DNA from: Hymenopellis radicata
Taxonomy: Eukaryota; Basidiomycota; Agaricomycetes; Agaricales; Physalacriaceae
Direction: 5' to 3'
Assembly (NCBI GenBank): GCA_015501595.1
Contig: JADNRX010000060.1
Coordinates: forward strand, 62,001 to 126,000
Length of the DNA: 64,000 bases
Shown: positions 35,593 to 45,370 of the stretch, in pieces
Numbering within the stretch: the stretch's first letter is position 1
How the letters are laid out: each line of letters opens with the position of its first letter
Notes under the pieces: generated by a model
Databases searched by the model: none
The model's input: the letters and a program-made list of their open reading frames with translations, nothing else
What the model was told of the DNA's origin: nothing
Made by a program: the position numbers and the translations under genes

Positions 35593-35712
35593 ATGGTCGC
35601 CGAAAGAGGAAATCCTCGTGGGAAAACTTTGACTGTGCTAACCCACGGTTATTCCGTTCCAGTCTCTACATTGATCGAGTTCCGCGAGGTCGTAGAGATT
35701 GGTTCGAGTCTA
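35593..35712 (+). repeat. Inverted repeat, right arm
   Basis: Starts ATGGTCGCCGAAAGAGGAAA and ends GGTTCGAGTCTAG; one mismatch (GTC versus GTG) was seen against the left arm. Immediately to its right, homology with unit B resumes at GTAAGCAGCGGGAGACC, so the arm marks a rearrangement breakpoint. Confidence 0.9.
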
Positions 35713-36010
35713 GTAAGCAGCGGGAGACCACCTTTTGCACGTTATGGCAACAGATACAAGATCTCTCTCGGCTACCTGTGAGAATATGAGGTCGAGGATA
35801 TCGTCGTTGCAACTCTGAGCGGCAGAAGGCTGCGGTGGTAGAGCCCGTGTCGGGAAGACGAGGGGGAATCCACGATGATATGCAGCTGAGGCTAGAGAAT
35901 ACTGTCAATTGCAAAGAAAGTCGAAGCAATTCACAAAACATACGAGCAGTTCGAAGAGTTCCTAGTACGACTCCCATAAATGATAAAACGCGCAAAGATG
36001 AGTCCCGCAA
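35713..36010 (-). pseudogene. Stranded F-box exon of unit A
   Basis: On the minus strand this encodes DDILDLIFSQVAERDL and ITCKRW, the F-box of the family, as in the functional position at about 39000-39110 of unit B. Here it is cut off from the LRR body by the inverted repeat and about 330 bp of other sequence. It could be rescued only by splicing across that piece, for which no clear sites were found. Confidence 0.6.
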
Positions 36011-36059
36011 AGATACGTTCGTGGTGGTTGTTCGTCAACGTGGAAAATCCGAAGTAAAC

Positions 36060-36150
36060 GGCGGAAGTCTCCGCGGGATAGCGTTATGAGCGCATGTTTC
36101 CTGTGGCCGTGAGCACTCTGAAGCGTGTACTCGGACGTGTGAAAAGTCCG
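36060..36150. repeat. Repeat CGGAAGTCTCCG...GATAGCGTTATGAGCGC, copy 1
   Basis: About 90 bp, ending near TGTACTCGGACGTGTGAAAAG. Copies occur at about 36978-37080 and 40312-40402. In unit A two direct copies flank the relic region; unit B keeps only the right one, and its left side (about 39355) lacks it. Confidence 0.75.
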
Positions 36151-36379
36151 CCGTGTTTCGACGGTGAGCTCGGCTTCTTGGGATGGAGAGTTGATGGAGA
36201 GCGCAAGAGACGTTGGGCGGGGCTTATGTGACGGTATGTCATCATCGCGTGCGTGTTTAACATGTACAACCACGATCACAAACTCATTCCTCATATCGAG
36301 GAGGATGGCTATAGAGTTTGAACAGCAAAGAGCACCCATAAGTACCCATACTCTTACTTGAAACTCAATCACGTTCTCT

Positions 36380-36853
36380 CCTCCCTTTCCATGGCCCAAA
36401 TCTCCAAATCTTTCGTTCTCATCATGTCGATGATGCCCGCTATGGGTCATTACGCGTTACGCTCAGATGAGCGCCTTCGTGGATGGTCTTATTGAACGAG
36501 GTTAAGAGGTGTCCATCCTAACCGGACCCCGATATCGCGCGAGATGGGAGCTACCTTCGTGGCGTTTGGCGGTCTCGCAATACTGGATTGCGTGGTCCGC
36601 TGACAACTAGTGGATGTACCACAACAACTCGTACGGTCTTGTAACAAGAAGATGGTATGCATTTGACGAGGAGCGGGGTACTCTGGGCGCTCGGGCGGAG
36701 ACCACGCGCCCCGAAGGTAGTGACAAGGGGACCTAAGAAGGAGCATTCGTTGTCCAACGGAGTGATCGTAGGATGCCCTCATGCTAGCCTTGACGAAAGC
36801 CTCAGAGATTGCATGAGCAAACATCTCCCGTCCTGGCTTAAGTCGAGGTCACA
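36380..36853 (+). pseudogene. Chimeric relic of a glycosyltransferase and SMP-30 (unit A), with internal inversion
   Basis: From 36391 the plus strand encodes the start of a UGT-like protein (MAQISKSFVLIMSM, then GLIERG, LTGPRYR and TFVAFGGLA in shifting frames). At about 36581 the sequence switches to the reverse complement of unit B 39861-40181: first an SMP-30 piece in plus orientation (IAWSADN, then HNNSYGLVTRR), then the rest of the UGT piece in minus orientation. Homology with unit B in the same direction resumes at about 36853. Stops and frame changes are numerous. Confidence 0.7.
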
Positions 36854-36935
36854 ATCCCGAGGCGTGCAGCGTGACGGTTCCATTGGGATCGCTACGGTAC
36901 ATATTCCCGCGTGGCGTAGCGTCCTCCATGTTCGA
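36853..36935 (-). pseudogene. SMP-30 fragment (unit A)
   Basis: The minus strand resembles the SMP-30 gene part coding for PGGNLYRCDPDGTVTQHASG, with TPRGN, DPNGT and ASG still readable. It is the natural continuation of the SMP-30 piece that was inverted next to it. Confidence 0.65.
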
Positions 36936-36977
36936 AGTCCCGTAATGTTTGTTAACCGATTAGAGTAGAAGACGAGC

Positions 36978-37080
36978 TCTATTCAGCGGAAGTCTCCGTG
37001 GGATACTACATCAGGGATACATAGCGTTATGAGCGCATGCTGGCGTGAGCGCTCTCAAGTGTGTACTCGGACGTGTGTGT
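36978..37080. repeat. Repeat CGGAAGTCTCCG..., copy 2
   Basis: Starts CGGAAGTCTCCGTGGGATAC, has a 17 bp insertion relative to the other copies, and ends near GTACTCGGACGTGTGTG. It is followed by ATCTATCAGTATTCTAGTAC, which is shared with unit B at 40420. Confidence 0.75.
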
Positions 37081-37150
37081 GAACAGTGAGGAAAATCTAT
37101 CAGTATTCTAGTACAACATCCACAACTACACGTGCGCCCAAACACGTCTA

Positions 37151-37648
37151 TCATACGAGAACCGAGCTAGCACAAATTAGTTTTACGGACAGTACAAACA
37201 GCCTCGGCTCACCATAAAGTACAAACAGAGAACCCGCCAACATCAACCCACCAGAGTACATCGTCACAGCAACCCAATTATTACCTGACGCAGCGAAGAG
37301 CGCACCTCCAATAGGCGCACCCGCCAACTGCCCTATATCCAAGTCAGTCAACAACGATCACCCCACAGAACACTCATACTTACCGGGCGAATTCGCCAAA
37401 ATCATGAACCCCGTAATCGTCGACAAACCCCGGATCCCAAACAGCTTCGCACACACCACAGGAAGTAGACTCATAAACCAGCACGCAATCAGCCCGTTCA
37501 GAATCGAGAACACCAGAATCGACGCAAAGGTCTGCGAAAACGTCCACACCAGCATCGGGATGAGCCCGCCAAAGAAGAAGGACGAGAAGAACGCGTTGAT
37601 GGGGCCGATGATGTCGGCCAGCTGTCCAGCTAGTATCTGGAAGTGGGG
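37151..37648 (-). pseudogene. 3' fragment of MFS monocarboxylate transporter gene (unit A)
   Basis: The minus strand carries the last two exons of the transporter at 40473-42389: LAGQLADIIGPINAFFSSFF, VCAKLFGIRGLSTITGF and QLAGAPIGGALFAASGNNW. It ends with a stop at 37151. Upstream of 37648 the gene is missing and unit B begins. This is a duplication-end truncation. Confidence 0.85.
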
Positions 37649-37894
37649 ACGAAAGTTTTTGGAAATTCAAAATTAAAACGCCATACTCCACTGTCGAGTT
37701 TAGGCAACTGGGTTCAACGTTCGAAAAGACGGCTACGTCGTAGCATGGATCAAATTCGTACTGGCCTTTGTTCGAGGAGGATGCTCTTCGATTATAAGAG
37801 AGCAGCAGCCCTTGCAGGATCTCATCATGGACAAGGCGATTTGGCAGCAAATCGAGCAATATAGCACTCTTTAGTTGAGCATGACTGGTACTAT

Positions 37895-39193
37895 TTATAC
37901 GACAAGGTAGCGGGGATTGGTCGCATCCCTGACTTCAGTCATTGTTAGTCTCTGGATGGACGCCCAATAGCATTGATTGCTTACCAGCATCCTTTCTAAC
38001 GTCCAATGGGCGCCCAACTTCTCTGAGTGGTATGTTATCGGAGAACTATAAAGCCGAAGTGAAACACCGCGTTTCGAGCAAACCTCCTCCAGAGGCACGA
38101 AAGGTGGGCATCTGCTGGCAATAACATGGCAGATAATTAAGCACTTAAACTCGGGGTGAGAATCAAAAGCATTTTCCACAAACGTAGTCAGCGATTCGAT
38201 AGGAAACTCGTCATAAAGAGGGTGGTCCATGACTAATGTTTCAAGAGAAGTTGGAAGTAGAGCAGAAAGTGATTCCCATTCCAGCCTCCAACCAGTTATG
38301 ATCAACTCCTGAAGGCTTGGCCATGATCCCCTGGAAAAGGAGAGCAAGGGCAACTCGCGCTGCAGATTTTGGCCATGAAGAATCAGAGTTTGAAGAGACG
38401 ACGAGGATGTCGTCTCCAAAGCATTTTGCAACTCGTGCTGGAAGTCAAGTGCGTTCGATGTAGTACATCTCAAAACCTCCAGGGTTGAATGAAGAATTTG
38501 AAGCAAATCGCCGAAAAGAGGTGTGTATCTCCACATCCTCACGGTGAGATGTCGGACGCGACATGGAATGGGTGTGAACGGCGCATAGTAATGGGGAAGT
38601 GTCTTGATGGGAATCGGAAAATCGACAAAAATATAGGAAACATTGGGAGTAGAGGCGAGCAGCTGCGACATGCGGTTGACGCCCTCGAAAAAAGCCTCTC
38701 CGTTGGATATGCTAAGGGCCTGAACGGAGTTCAGCATTGGAGAGCGGAGAAGAATGTCCATGAGTTGTGAGTCGTCGCTTTCCCCGCCATTGGGAGAATA
38801 TATAATAAGCGACCTTATAGCGCCATCGGGGATAAGTTCCAGCCAGTTATATAAAGAATTTGGCCGCCCGTTCGGAGGCGCTAACTTGAGATCCCTTATG
38901 AGACTGCGTACATGCCCGCTCCCGTTGAGAGTACGAGCCAAAGCCTCCACAGTGCCCTTCTCGGAGGAAGAACCAAAAGCCACGCAAGCGTACAACAATC
39001 TGTAAGCAGCGGGAGACCACCTTTTGCATGTTATGGCAACAGATGCAAGATCTCTCTCGGCTACCTGTGAGAATATGAGGTCGAGGATATCGTCGTTGCA
39101 ACTCTGAGCGGCAGAAGGCTGTGGTGGTAGAGCTCGTGTCGGGAAGACGAGGTGGAATCCACGGTGAAATGCAGCTGAGACTAGAGAATACTG
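37895..39193 (-). CDS. F-box/LRR-like protein (unit B)
   Basis: The frame is open from 39193 to the stop at 37895 and reads through an F-box (DDILDLIFSQVAERDLAS, then VAITCKRWSPAAYRLLYACV) into the same leucine-rich body as the unit A gene: LHSTLEVLRCTTS, LQTLILHGQNL, LQELIITGWRLEW, NAFDSHPEFKCLIICHV. No ATG lies in the open part. An upstream coding piece beginning near 39261 (MGVVLGTLRTAR) is in another frame, so the true start and any first intron are unresolved. The coordinates give the open frame only. It is predicted to be a substrate receptor of an SCF ubiquitin ligase. Such genes are highly duplicated in Agaricomycetes and often of unknown target. Confidence 0.7.
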   Translation of the reverse strand, partial: QYSLVSAAFHRGFHLVFPTRALPPQPSAAQSCNDDILDLIFSQVAERDLASVAITCKRWSPAAYRLLYACVAFGSSSEKGTVEALARTLNGSGHVRSLIRDLKLAPPNGRPNSLYNWLELIPDGAIRSLIIYSPNGGESDDSQLMDILLRSPMLNSVQALSISNGEAFFEGVNRMSQLLASTPNVSYIFVDFPIPIKTLPHYYAPFTPIPCRVRHLTVRMWRYTPLFGDLLQILHSTLEVLRCTTSNALDFQHELQNALETTSSSSLQTLILHGQNLQRELPLLSFSRGSWPSLQELIITGWRLEWESLSALLPTSLETLVMDHPLYDEFPIESLTTFVENAFDSHPEFKCLIICHVIASRCPPFVPLEEVCSKRGVSLRLYSSPITYHSEKLGAHWTLERMLVSNQCYWASIQRLTMTEVRDATNPRYLVV

Positions 39194-39707
39194 TCAATTG
39201 TAAAAAAAGCCGAAGCGATCCACAAAACGTACGAGCAGTTCGAAGAGTTCCTAGTACGACTCCCATAAATGATAAAACGCGCAAAGATACGTTCGTGGCA
39301 AGTTCGTGGTGGTTGTCGTCAATGCGTCATTGACACACGTGGAGGTCATCCTCCATTTTTAAAGTCCGAAGTGGGTTTATCCATCCACCGTTCTACCGCC
39401 GTCTTTCGACGGTGAGCTTGGCTTCTTGGGATGGTACCAGTAGAGAGCGCAAGAGGCGTTGGGCGGTGGTTTATGTCATCATCGCGTGCGCACCTCTTGC
39501 CGTGCGGCCAGCCGGTGTTTAACAACAACACCTCCTCCACCACGATCACAAACTCTATGGGGCTATGAACTTTGCTCACACGGAACGTATTCGAGGAGGA
39601 TGACTATAGAGTTTGAACAGGCAATAGAGCAAAGAGCACCCATAAATACCCTGGCAGTCTGATACTTACTTGAACCTTGATCACTCCTCCCTCCCAATTT
39701 TCCCTGG

Positions 39708-40095
39708 CCCAAATCTCCAAACCTTTCGTTCTCATCACGTCGATGGCCGCTATGAGTCATTACGCGTTACGTACGCGCCTTCGCGGGTGGTCAACTAGGA
39801 TAAGACCCCGATATCGCGAGAGATGGGAGCTACCTTCGTGGCGGTTGGCGGTCTCTCAATGACCTCGCCTTCAACTACCCAAGTCATGACGGACCGGAGA
39901 TGTTTGCACATGCAATCTCTGAGGCCTTCGTCAAGGCTATTCCTGACCAGCATGCGATCACTCCGTGACAAAGATCCTTCCCGACGCATCGTTTTGGTCA
40001 ACGAATGCTCCTTCTTAGGTCCCCTTGTCACTACCTTCGGGGCGCGTGGTCTCCGCCCGAGCGCTCAGACTCAGAGTACCCCGCTCCTCGTCAAA
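39708..40095 (+). pseudogene. Glycosyltransferase (UGT-like) relic (unit B)
   Basis: Plus-strand pieces read MAQISKPFVLITSMAAMSHY, GPRYRE, TFVAVGGL, FAHAISEAFVKAIPDQHA and VLVNECSFLGPLVTTFGARG in different frames, the order expected of a fungal MGT/UGT N-terminal half. Several one-base changes and a truncation at about 40095 break it. The sugar-donor domain is absent. Confidence 0.65.
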
Positions 40096-40109
40096 TGCAT
40101 ATCTCGTGT

Positions 40110-40260
40110 TACAAGACACGAGTCGTTGTGGTACATCCACTTGTTGGCAGCGGACCACGCAATCCTATTCGATCAGTACAATCCCGAGGCGTGCAGCGTG
40201 ACGGTTCCATCGGGATCACTACGGTACAGATTCCCGCGTGGCGTAGCGTCCTCCATGTTC
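40110..40260 (-). pseudogene. SMP-30 fragment (unit B)
   Basis: The minus strand reads TPRGNLYRSDPDGTVTLHAS, GLY followed by a stop, then IAWSAANKWMYHN. It corresponds to the central part of the intact SMP-30 gene at about 30655-30790, with a stop and altered residues. It abuts the UGT relic tail to tail. Confidence 0.75.
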
Positions 40261-40311
40261 GAAGTCCCGTAATGTTTGTTAACCGATTAGAGTAGAAGAC
40301 GAGCTCTATTC

Positions 40312-40402
40312 GGCGGAAGTCTCCGAGGGATAGCGTTATGAGCGCATGTTTCCTATGGCCGTGAGCGCTCCCGAGGGTGTACTCGGACGTGTGAAAAGTT
40401 GT
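40312..40402. repeat. Repeat CGGAAGTCTCCG..., copy 3
   Basis: Starts CGGAAGTCTCCGAGGGATAG, ends near GTACTCGGACGTGTGAAAAG, and lies between the SMP-30 fragment and the MFS 3' end. Confidence 0.75.
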
Positions 40403-40472
40403 GAACAGCGAGAAAAATCTATCAGTATTCTAGTACAACATCCGCAACTACACACGGGCCCAAACACGTCTA

Positions 40473-42389
40473 TCATACGAGAACCGAGCTATCACAAATT
40501 AGTTTTACGGACAGCCCGAGTACAAACAGCCTCGGCTCACCGTAAAGAACAAAGAGAGACCCTGCCAACATCAAACCACCAGAGTACATCGTCACAGCAA
40601 CCCAATTATTACCAGACGCAGCGAAGAGCGCGCCTCCAATAGGCGCACCCGCCAACTGCCCTATATCCAAGTCAGTCAACAACGATCACCCCACAGAACA
40701 CTCATACTTACCCGGCGAATTCGCCAAAATCATAAACCCCGTAATCGTCGACAACCCCCGGATCCCAAACAGCTTCGCACACACCACAGGGAGCAGACTC
40801 ATAAACCAGCACGCAATCAGCCCGTTCAGAATCGAGAACACCAGAATCGACGCAAAGGTCCGCGAAAACGTCCACACCAGCATCTGGATGAGCCCGCCAA
40901 AGAAGAAGGACGAGAAGAACGCGTTGATGGGGCCGATGATGTCGGCCAGCTGTCCGGCGAGTATCTGGGAGTGGGCAGGAATCACACACACAGAGCGACA
41001 CGTTGGTTAGTGAAACAGACAAAGCGCTAAAAGCGGGGAAAGGTTTTGTAATGAGCTTACGCGACCAAAACCAGCTTGAGGGAGGAGGTTAGTATGGGTA
41101 TGGGGATAGAGGAGGAGACGGAGGTATACATGAGAAATTCATGAGAACTAATGGGAGTGTGACTTTTAGGGATTTGGGATCGATAGAGGGTACGAATTGC
41201 TTCGTATACGTCGATATGAAGTAGAAGGGTGACTATGAGGCAATTAGAACACAGCGGACGCGAAACATTCAGTAAGTAGTGCTTACCAAAAATCCAAAGA
41301 TCCCGACGAAAACTGAGAGGGCGATGCTGTAGAATTCGCCAGTGATGTGCTCCGGCATCCATCGCTTCTTTTCAGTGGTCTGCCCAGGTCGTAGCCGTTC
41401 CTTCAGCAGGAACCACGCAATCGTCCATGAAACGGCGTTCATGCTGCTATATATCAACATCGTATTTCGGAAGCCAACAGACGACAACCTAACTATATGT
41501 CAGATTAACATGACAAGAGGGAAAAGCAGGAATCGTACAGTTGGCGGACGATTAACGAGCCTACGCCACCACCGATTCCAGATCCAGATATGGCGAGTCC
41601 AGTTGCAAGACCGCGTTTCTCGAGAAACCACTGGGATGGCATCGAGACGTACAGTGGATAGCCGAGTCCTTGTGATACTCCAAGGAAAGCGCCTTGCAAG
41701 AGGAAGACGTGGAACAGCTTGGTGGAGAATGCGGAGGCCAATAGAGACAGATAGGAAAACAGGCTGCTGATGGCGATGATTCGCTTAGAGTAACATTAGT
41801 TCAATCCCAGATGCAAGCAACTGTATCAACCTTGTAGCCACTAAGAGAACGATGAACATCAGTGAATTGACAAGAGCATAGAACACCCACTAGCGATCAC
41901 CAAGCCCGCCAGAGAGGTATGCAGTGCAATTCATTAACTGGCCGAGTCTGTTCAGTCGGCGAATAAGTGCGACATCGGAGCGACGCACAAAATTTTGCAG
42001 TCCACCTGCTAAACTCAAGACACTCAGACTCGTATCCGGGTACATGTTGGTGTGGTAATAGTCTTGGAGGACACCCCAAACAAGACCGAATGACCTAGCG
42101 ACACGGCGTTCAGCTCACAAGAGTGAGAAGACGTGGGAACGACGTACATGGAGGTGCAAGCATATAGGAAACAGCCGAAGACAACGAGCCATGCTCGCGT
42201 TCCCCCGTCAGGATACGTCCACTCCATTTCTAGCGCGGGGACATCATTCTGTGGGGTAGCCTCTGCACCCTTCTCGGATCCTTTCTCTTGCATCGTAGCT
42301 GGAGATCTGGCAGGCGCGAGCATAGCTTCCGCCGGCACAAAGTCTTTCGACTGTATCTTGGTCAACATCCTCTCGGCGGGTTGGGTCAT
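40473..42389 (-). CDS. MFS monocarboxylate transporter-like permease
   Basis: A multi-exon gene on the minus strand. The start at 42389 gives MTQPAERMLTKIQSKDF; a Met 62 codons upstream is in frame but less likely. A cytosolic N-terminus leads to YPDGGTRAWLVVFGCFL, the conserved start of the first membrane helix in the MCT family. Then come VLQDYYHTNMYPDTSLS, LGVSQGLGYPLYVSMPSQWF, KRGLATGLAISGSGIGGGVG, FGRILAGQLADIIGP and QLAGAPIGGALFAASG. Exons near 41070-41270 join in frame through an intron with a CTAAC branch point. The 3' end is also present as a duplicate at 37151-37648. Likely a proton-linked carboxylate importer of the plasma membrane; the substrate is unknown. Confidence 0.85.
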
Positions 42390-43337
42390 TGCCACAAAAG
42401 CTCGTGAACGAAGGACTTTAAGAGATAGATTGTGGGACTCGGGGCAGAGTGGCTGATATTTGTCCCCTTGAATTATTATTTCGTTCCGGGCCGATCGCGT
42501 AGGAGGACTGTTCTTCCACGAATGGGAGAAAGGCCTCAGTGAGGGAATGTACGTGTTTCTTTCGTAAAATGACATGAGACCATGGAGGGTCGAGTGTCAA
42601 CGAGTAAGAGAACGTACTGGTAAGGCTCCGGGGTGATGTTTTCAGCGGTGAACGTGCAGATGGACGAGAACTCCGAGAGCATGTCATTGACCCGCAATTA
42701 TTGTTTCTCCGGGACACTAGGGGCCGGTCCGGTACTTCTAGATCTCCCTTGTGCTAAAGTCAAAGTCAGAACGTTTGAGGAGACGAGACTGAACTTGAGG
42801 ACCCTTTCCTGGTATCATTGAGACTTCCCGAGCTACCGCCCGCCTCCGCGATGCATCCCGATCTATAGGAATCGTTCAAGGGCACCGCGTTAGCCATCGA
42901 GACGGAACTTGGACATCAGCATAACTATCGCCTTGCTTGGGCCGAGGATGTAATAAAGCGCAAGTAATATCGTTCACAAAGTTACAAAATGGTGATAAAG
43001 AAAAGCGACGCGAAACGGTGTGGTGATGGTCAAGAGCAAGTTCGGTTCCGAAACAACTTGAACTAGACTAGCATCGGAAGAACCCGGAAGACGCCCACGT
43101 GAGGAACGTTTTACTTGCCCTTTGCTAGCTTTGATGGAGGACTGAATGGGGGCGATAAATAGTAAGTATTGAAGCCAAACTATGCATTTTTTATGACGCG
43201 AATTTTAAGTCAAAAAAAGGAGCCGGTATTGCCTCCGAAGGTGCGCCACAGCGGAGGTATCGGGCCGCCGTCTTGCCCTAATTGCCATCTCATCACACCC
43301 CGGCACCGACACCGTCGTAAGCTCGACGTCCACCACT
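42390..43337. promoter_or_regulatory. Divergent intergenic region, MFS transporter / DUF1776
   Basis: About 950 bp between two divergent start codons. No further gene or repeat was recognised. It must contain both promoters. Confidence 0.4.
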
Positions 43338-45121
43338 ATGGACAAAATCGCAGAATTCCTCGAGGAGCTCGAGGATAGCTTCTTGTCGTCGGTCGGCGCT
43401 GCGACTCCAGACTTGCCCAAGATACAAGAGCGGTTGAATCAGCTCTGGCTGGACGTCACTCGCTATGGACCGGTCAGCATGCCTCAGATTATCGACAGAC
43501 TGCCAAGTCTCGGTGACTTTGAGCTCCCGCCCCCGATGCCGCCTCCACCGCCTCCACCGACGTGGTACGACAACTCGTTAGAGTGGGTAGAGAGGCATCC
43601 ATGGGAGGCTGGCGGAGTTGTCGCCGGAGTCGTAGGCACAGGTCTGCTCGTCGGCTATGGAGGCACCTATATGAGAACTGTGCGCGCCCGGCGACTCAAA
43701 GAGCTGGCCTTGGAGCGCAAGCAGGTTATCAGTAAGTGTACCACCCTTGGCTTGGGATTTTAGGTCTCAATTCTGTCTTGCAGTCGTGCTCGGCGCTGAC
43801 ACTGCGCTCGGTCTACCTCTTGTCCTGGATCTGGAACGTAAGGGATATATTGTCGTCGCTAGCGTCGCTACGCCTCGGGCAGCAGATGATCTCGAGCGGC
43901 AGAGCCGTGGGTGTGTTCGTGCATTGGTGTTGGACCCCACCGAGGTACGTGTACCCATCCACACCGGATTATCTATTAAACGTCTTATAGCCTACTGCTA
44001 TCCCTGTCTTTCTACGCTCGGTCGCGCAGGCCCTCCTGCGTCGTTTCCCAATCAACGCACCAGGAGATCCCTTCGAATCATCGCCGGCGCCAATCCACTC
44101 GGTCATCTCCCTCCTCTCGCTTATTCCACCGCCCATCCATGCACCATTCGAGAACGTGTCGCTAGAAAATGACTATCTACCGTATCTCAACGCGACCCAG
44201 ATTACTCCGCTCCAGGTCATTCAGTCCATCCTTCCCCTCCTTCGCAATGTGTCGTCGCAGGACAACAAGAGAAAGACCATTGTCGTCTGTCTCCCGGCTA
44301 CTGCAACTCGCGTTGGACTTCCTTTCTCATCCATGCAATCCATCTCGGCAGCGGGAACACTGCGCGCCACGGAGGTATTGCGGAGAGAATTATCCGTGGC
44401 TGCATTGACTGGCAAATCCGATGCCATGAAGAACATCAAACTGGTCGTTGCAGATATCGGTTCCTTTGAAACCGATACATCTCATTCAATGGCTCCAGAG
44501 GACGTGTACAAGTCTATGGAGCGCTGGAGTGTTTCGGAGAAATTGACATACGGTGCTGGCTTTGCTGCGCTTTCCCACCATTCCAGAGCCCCTCGTTCAA
44601 AGTGGGAAAACTTCAAAGGTATTTTCCATGACGAGGCCCACTACGGTGTGCCGAGGAAACCGACAAACGTCAAAGTGTTCATCAATACCATGGCCAATGT
44701 TGTCAGCAATGGGCAATTCGGACCTACCCTCCTGGGCTTCAACACCGGCCTTGGTCGTCTGCGTAACTGGTTAAGGGGAGAGAGATTCTCCATGGGGGCC
44801 GGCGCACACACGTACAAGTTTGCCTCCTTCTTACCGTCCGTCATCTTGGATACGCTGCTCAGCATCCCGCATCTCCTCATCTCGGCGCGTAACGCTCTAC
44901 TTCCGGTTCAGCCATTCGTTCGGCCCCCTCCCACCTTGCCACGAACTGAAACGGCTCCCCCGCCTCCTCAAGTCCAGATCGAAACGGTCCCAGTGACGGA
45001 CGACCACGAAGACACGTCTTCCGAAGCCGGCTCTGAGGCTGATGTGGAGAGCAATTCCGGAGACGGACCTGCCGATGGGAATAGTTGGATCAGACTGAAC
45101 AAGTCGGAAACGGCGACGTGA
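43338..45121 (+). CDS. DUF1776 family protein (SDR-like, Ysc83-type)
   Basis: Three exons: from 43338 to about 43732, from 43786 to about 43943, and from about 43991 to 45121, all in frame. The protein starts MDKIAEFLEELEDSFL and has a Pro-rich segment (LPPPMPPPPPPPTW). A hydrophobic helix follows (GGVVAGVVGTGLLVGYGGTY), likely a membrane anchor. Next is an SDR-like fold with VLGADTALGLPLVLDLERKG in place of a standard dinucleotide-binding TGxxxGIG. Later parts include AGTLRATEVLRRELSV and VVADIGSFETD; the canonical YxxxK is not evident. The C-terminus is Pro- and Glu-rich. DUF1776 proteins of fungi include yeast Ysc83, found at mitochondria; the enzymatic role is unproven. The gene converges with the Rieske oxygenase gene. 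Confidence 0.85.
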
Positions 45122-45370
45122 GAGTTACAGTATATACGCGCAAAACTCTTAGTCCATAATGTATGTATCTGTGTTGTATGATGTACGGGAAAGGAAGGAT
45201 GTATGTAGTGTAGTTGTAAACAGCGCACCTCTCAATAATTTATATACTACACTGAATCGAATCACAACTCTTTGTTTTGTCTGACCAATCGAGTGGCGAC
45301 GATTTAGAATTTCTTTGTTGATTACATTTACATCCATCCATCCATACAAACATTAATGGTTTGTCCAACC
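45122..45370. other. Convergent 3' intergenic region
   Basis: A 249 bp spacer between the stops of the DUF1776 gene (plus) and the Rieske gene (minus). It is AT-rich with several TGTATG/TATATA stretches that suit poly(A) signals on both strands. Confidence 0.5.

Larger units (their letters stand above)
33757..37648. repeat. Segmental duplication, unit A
   Basis: Left unit of a tandem duplication; the right unit is 37655-40977. Shared order: 3' flank beginning TTTTGGAAA..., F-box/LRR gene (minus), its upstream region, glycosyltransferase plus SMP-30 relic, and the 3' end of an MFS gene (minus). The start of unit B follows at once. The right end of unit A is sharp: A reads GTATCTGGAAGTGGG then GACG, while the matching place in B (about 40977) continues into the intact MFS intron. 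Unit A is about 570 bp longer than B, because of extra repeats and the inverted piece near 35.3-35.6 kb. Confidence 0.85.
37655..40977. repeat. Segmental duplication, unit B
   Basis: Right unit of the tandem duplication described at 33757-37648. Its F-box/LRR gene, relic and MFS end keep the uninverted order, so B is nearer the ancestral arrangement. To the right of 40977 the MFS gene continues and is complete. Confidence 0.85.
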
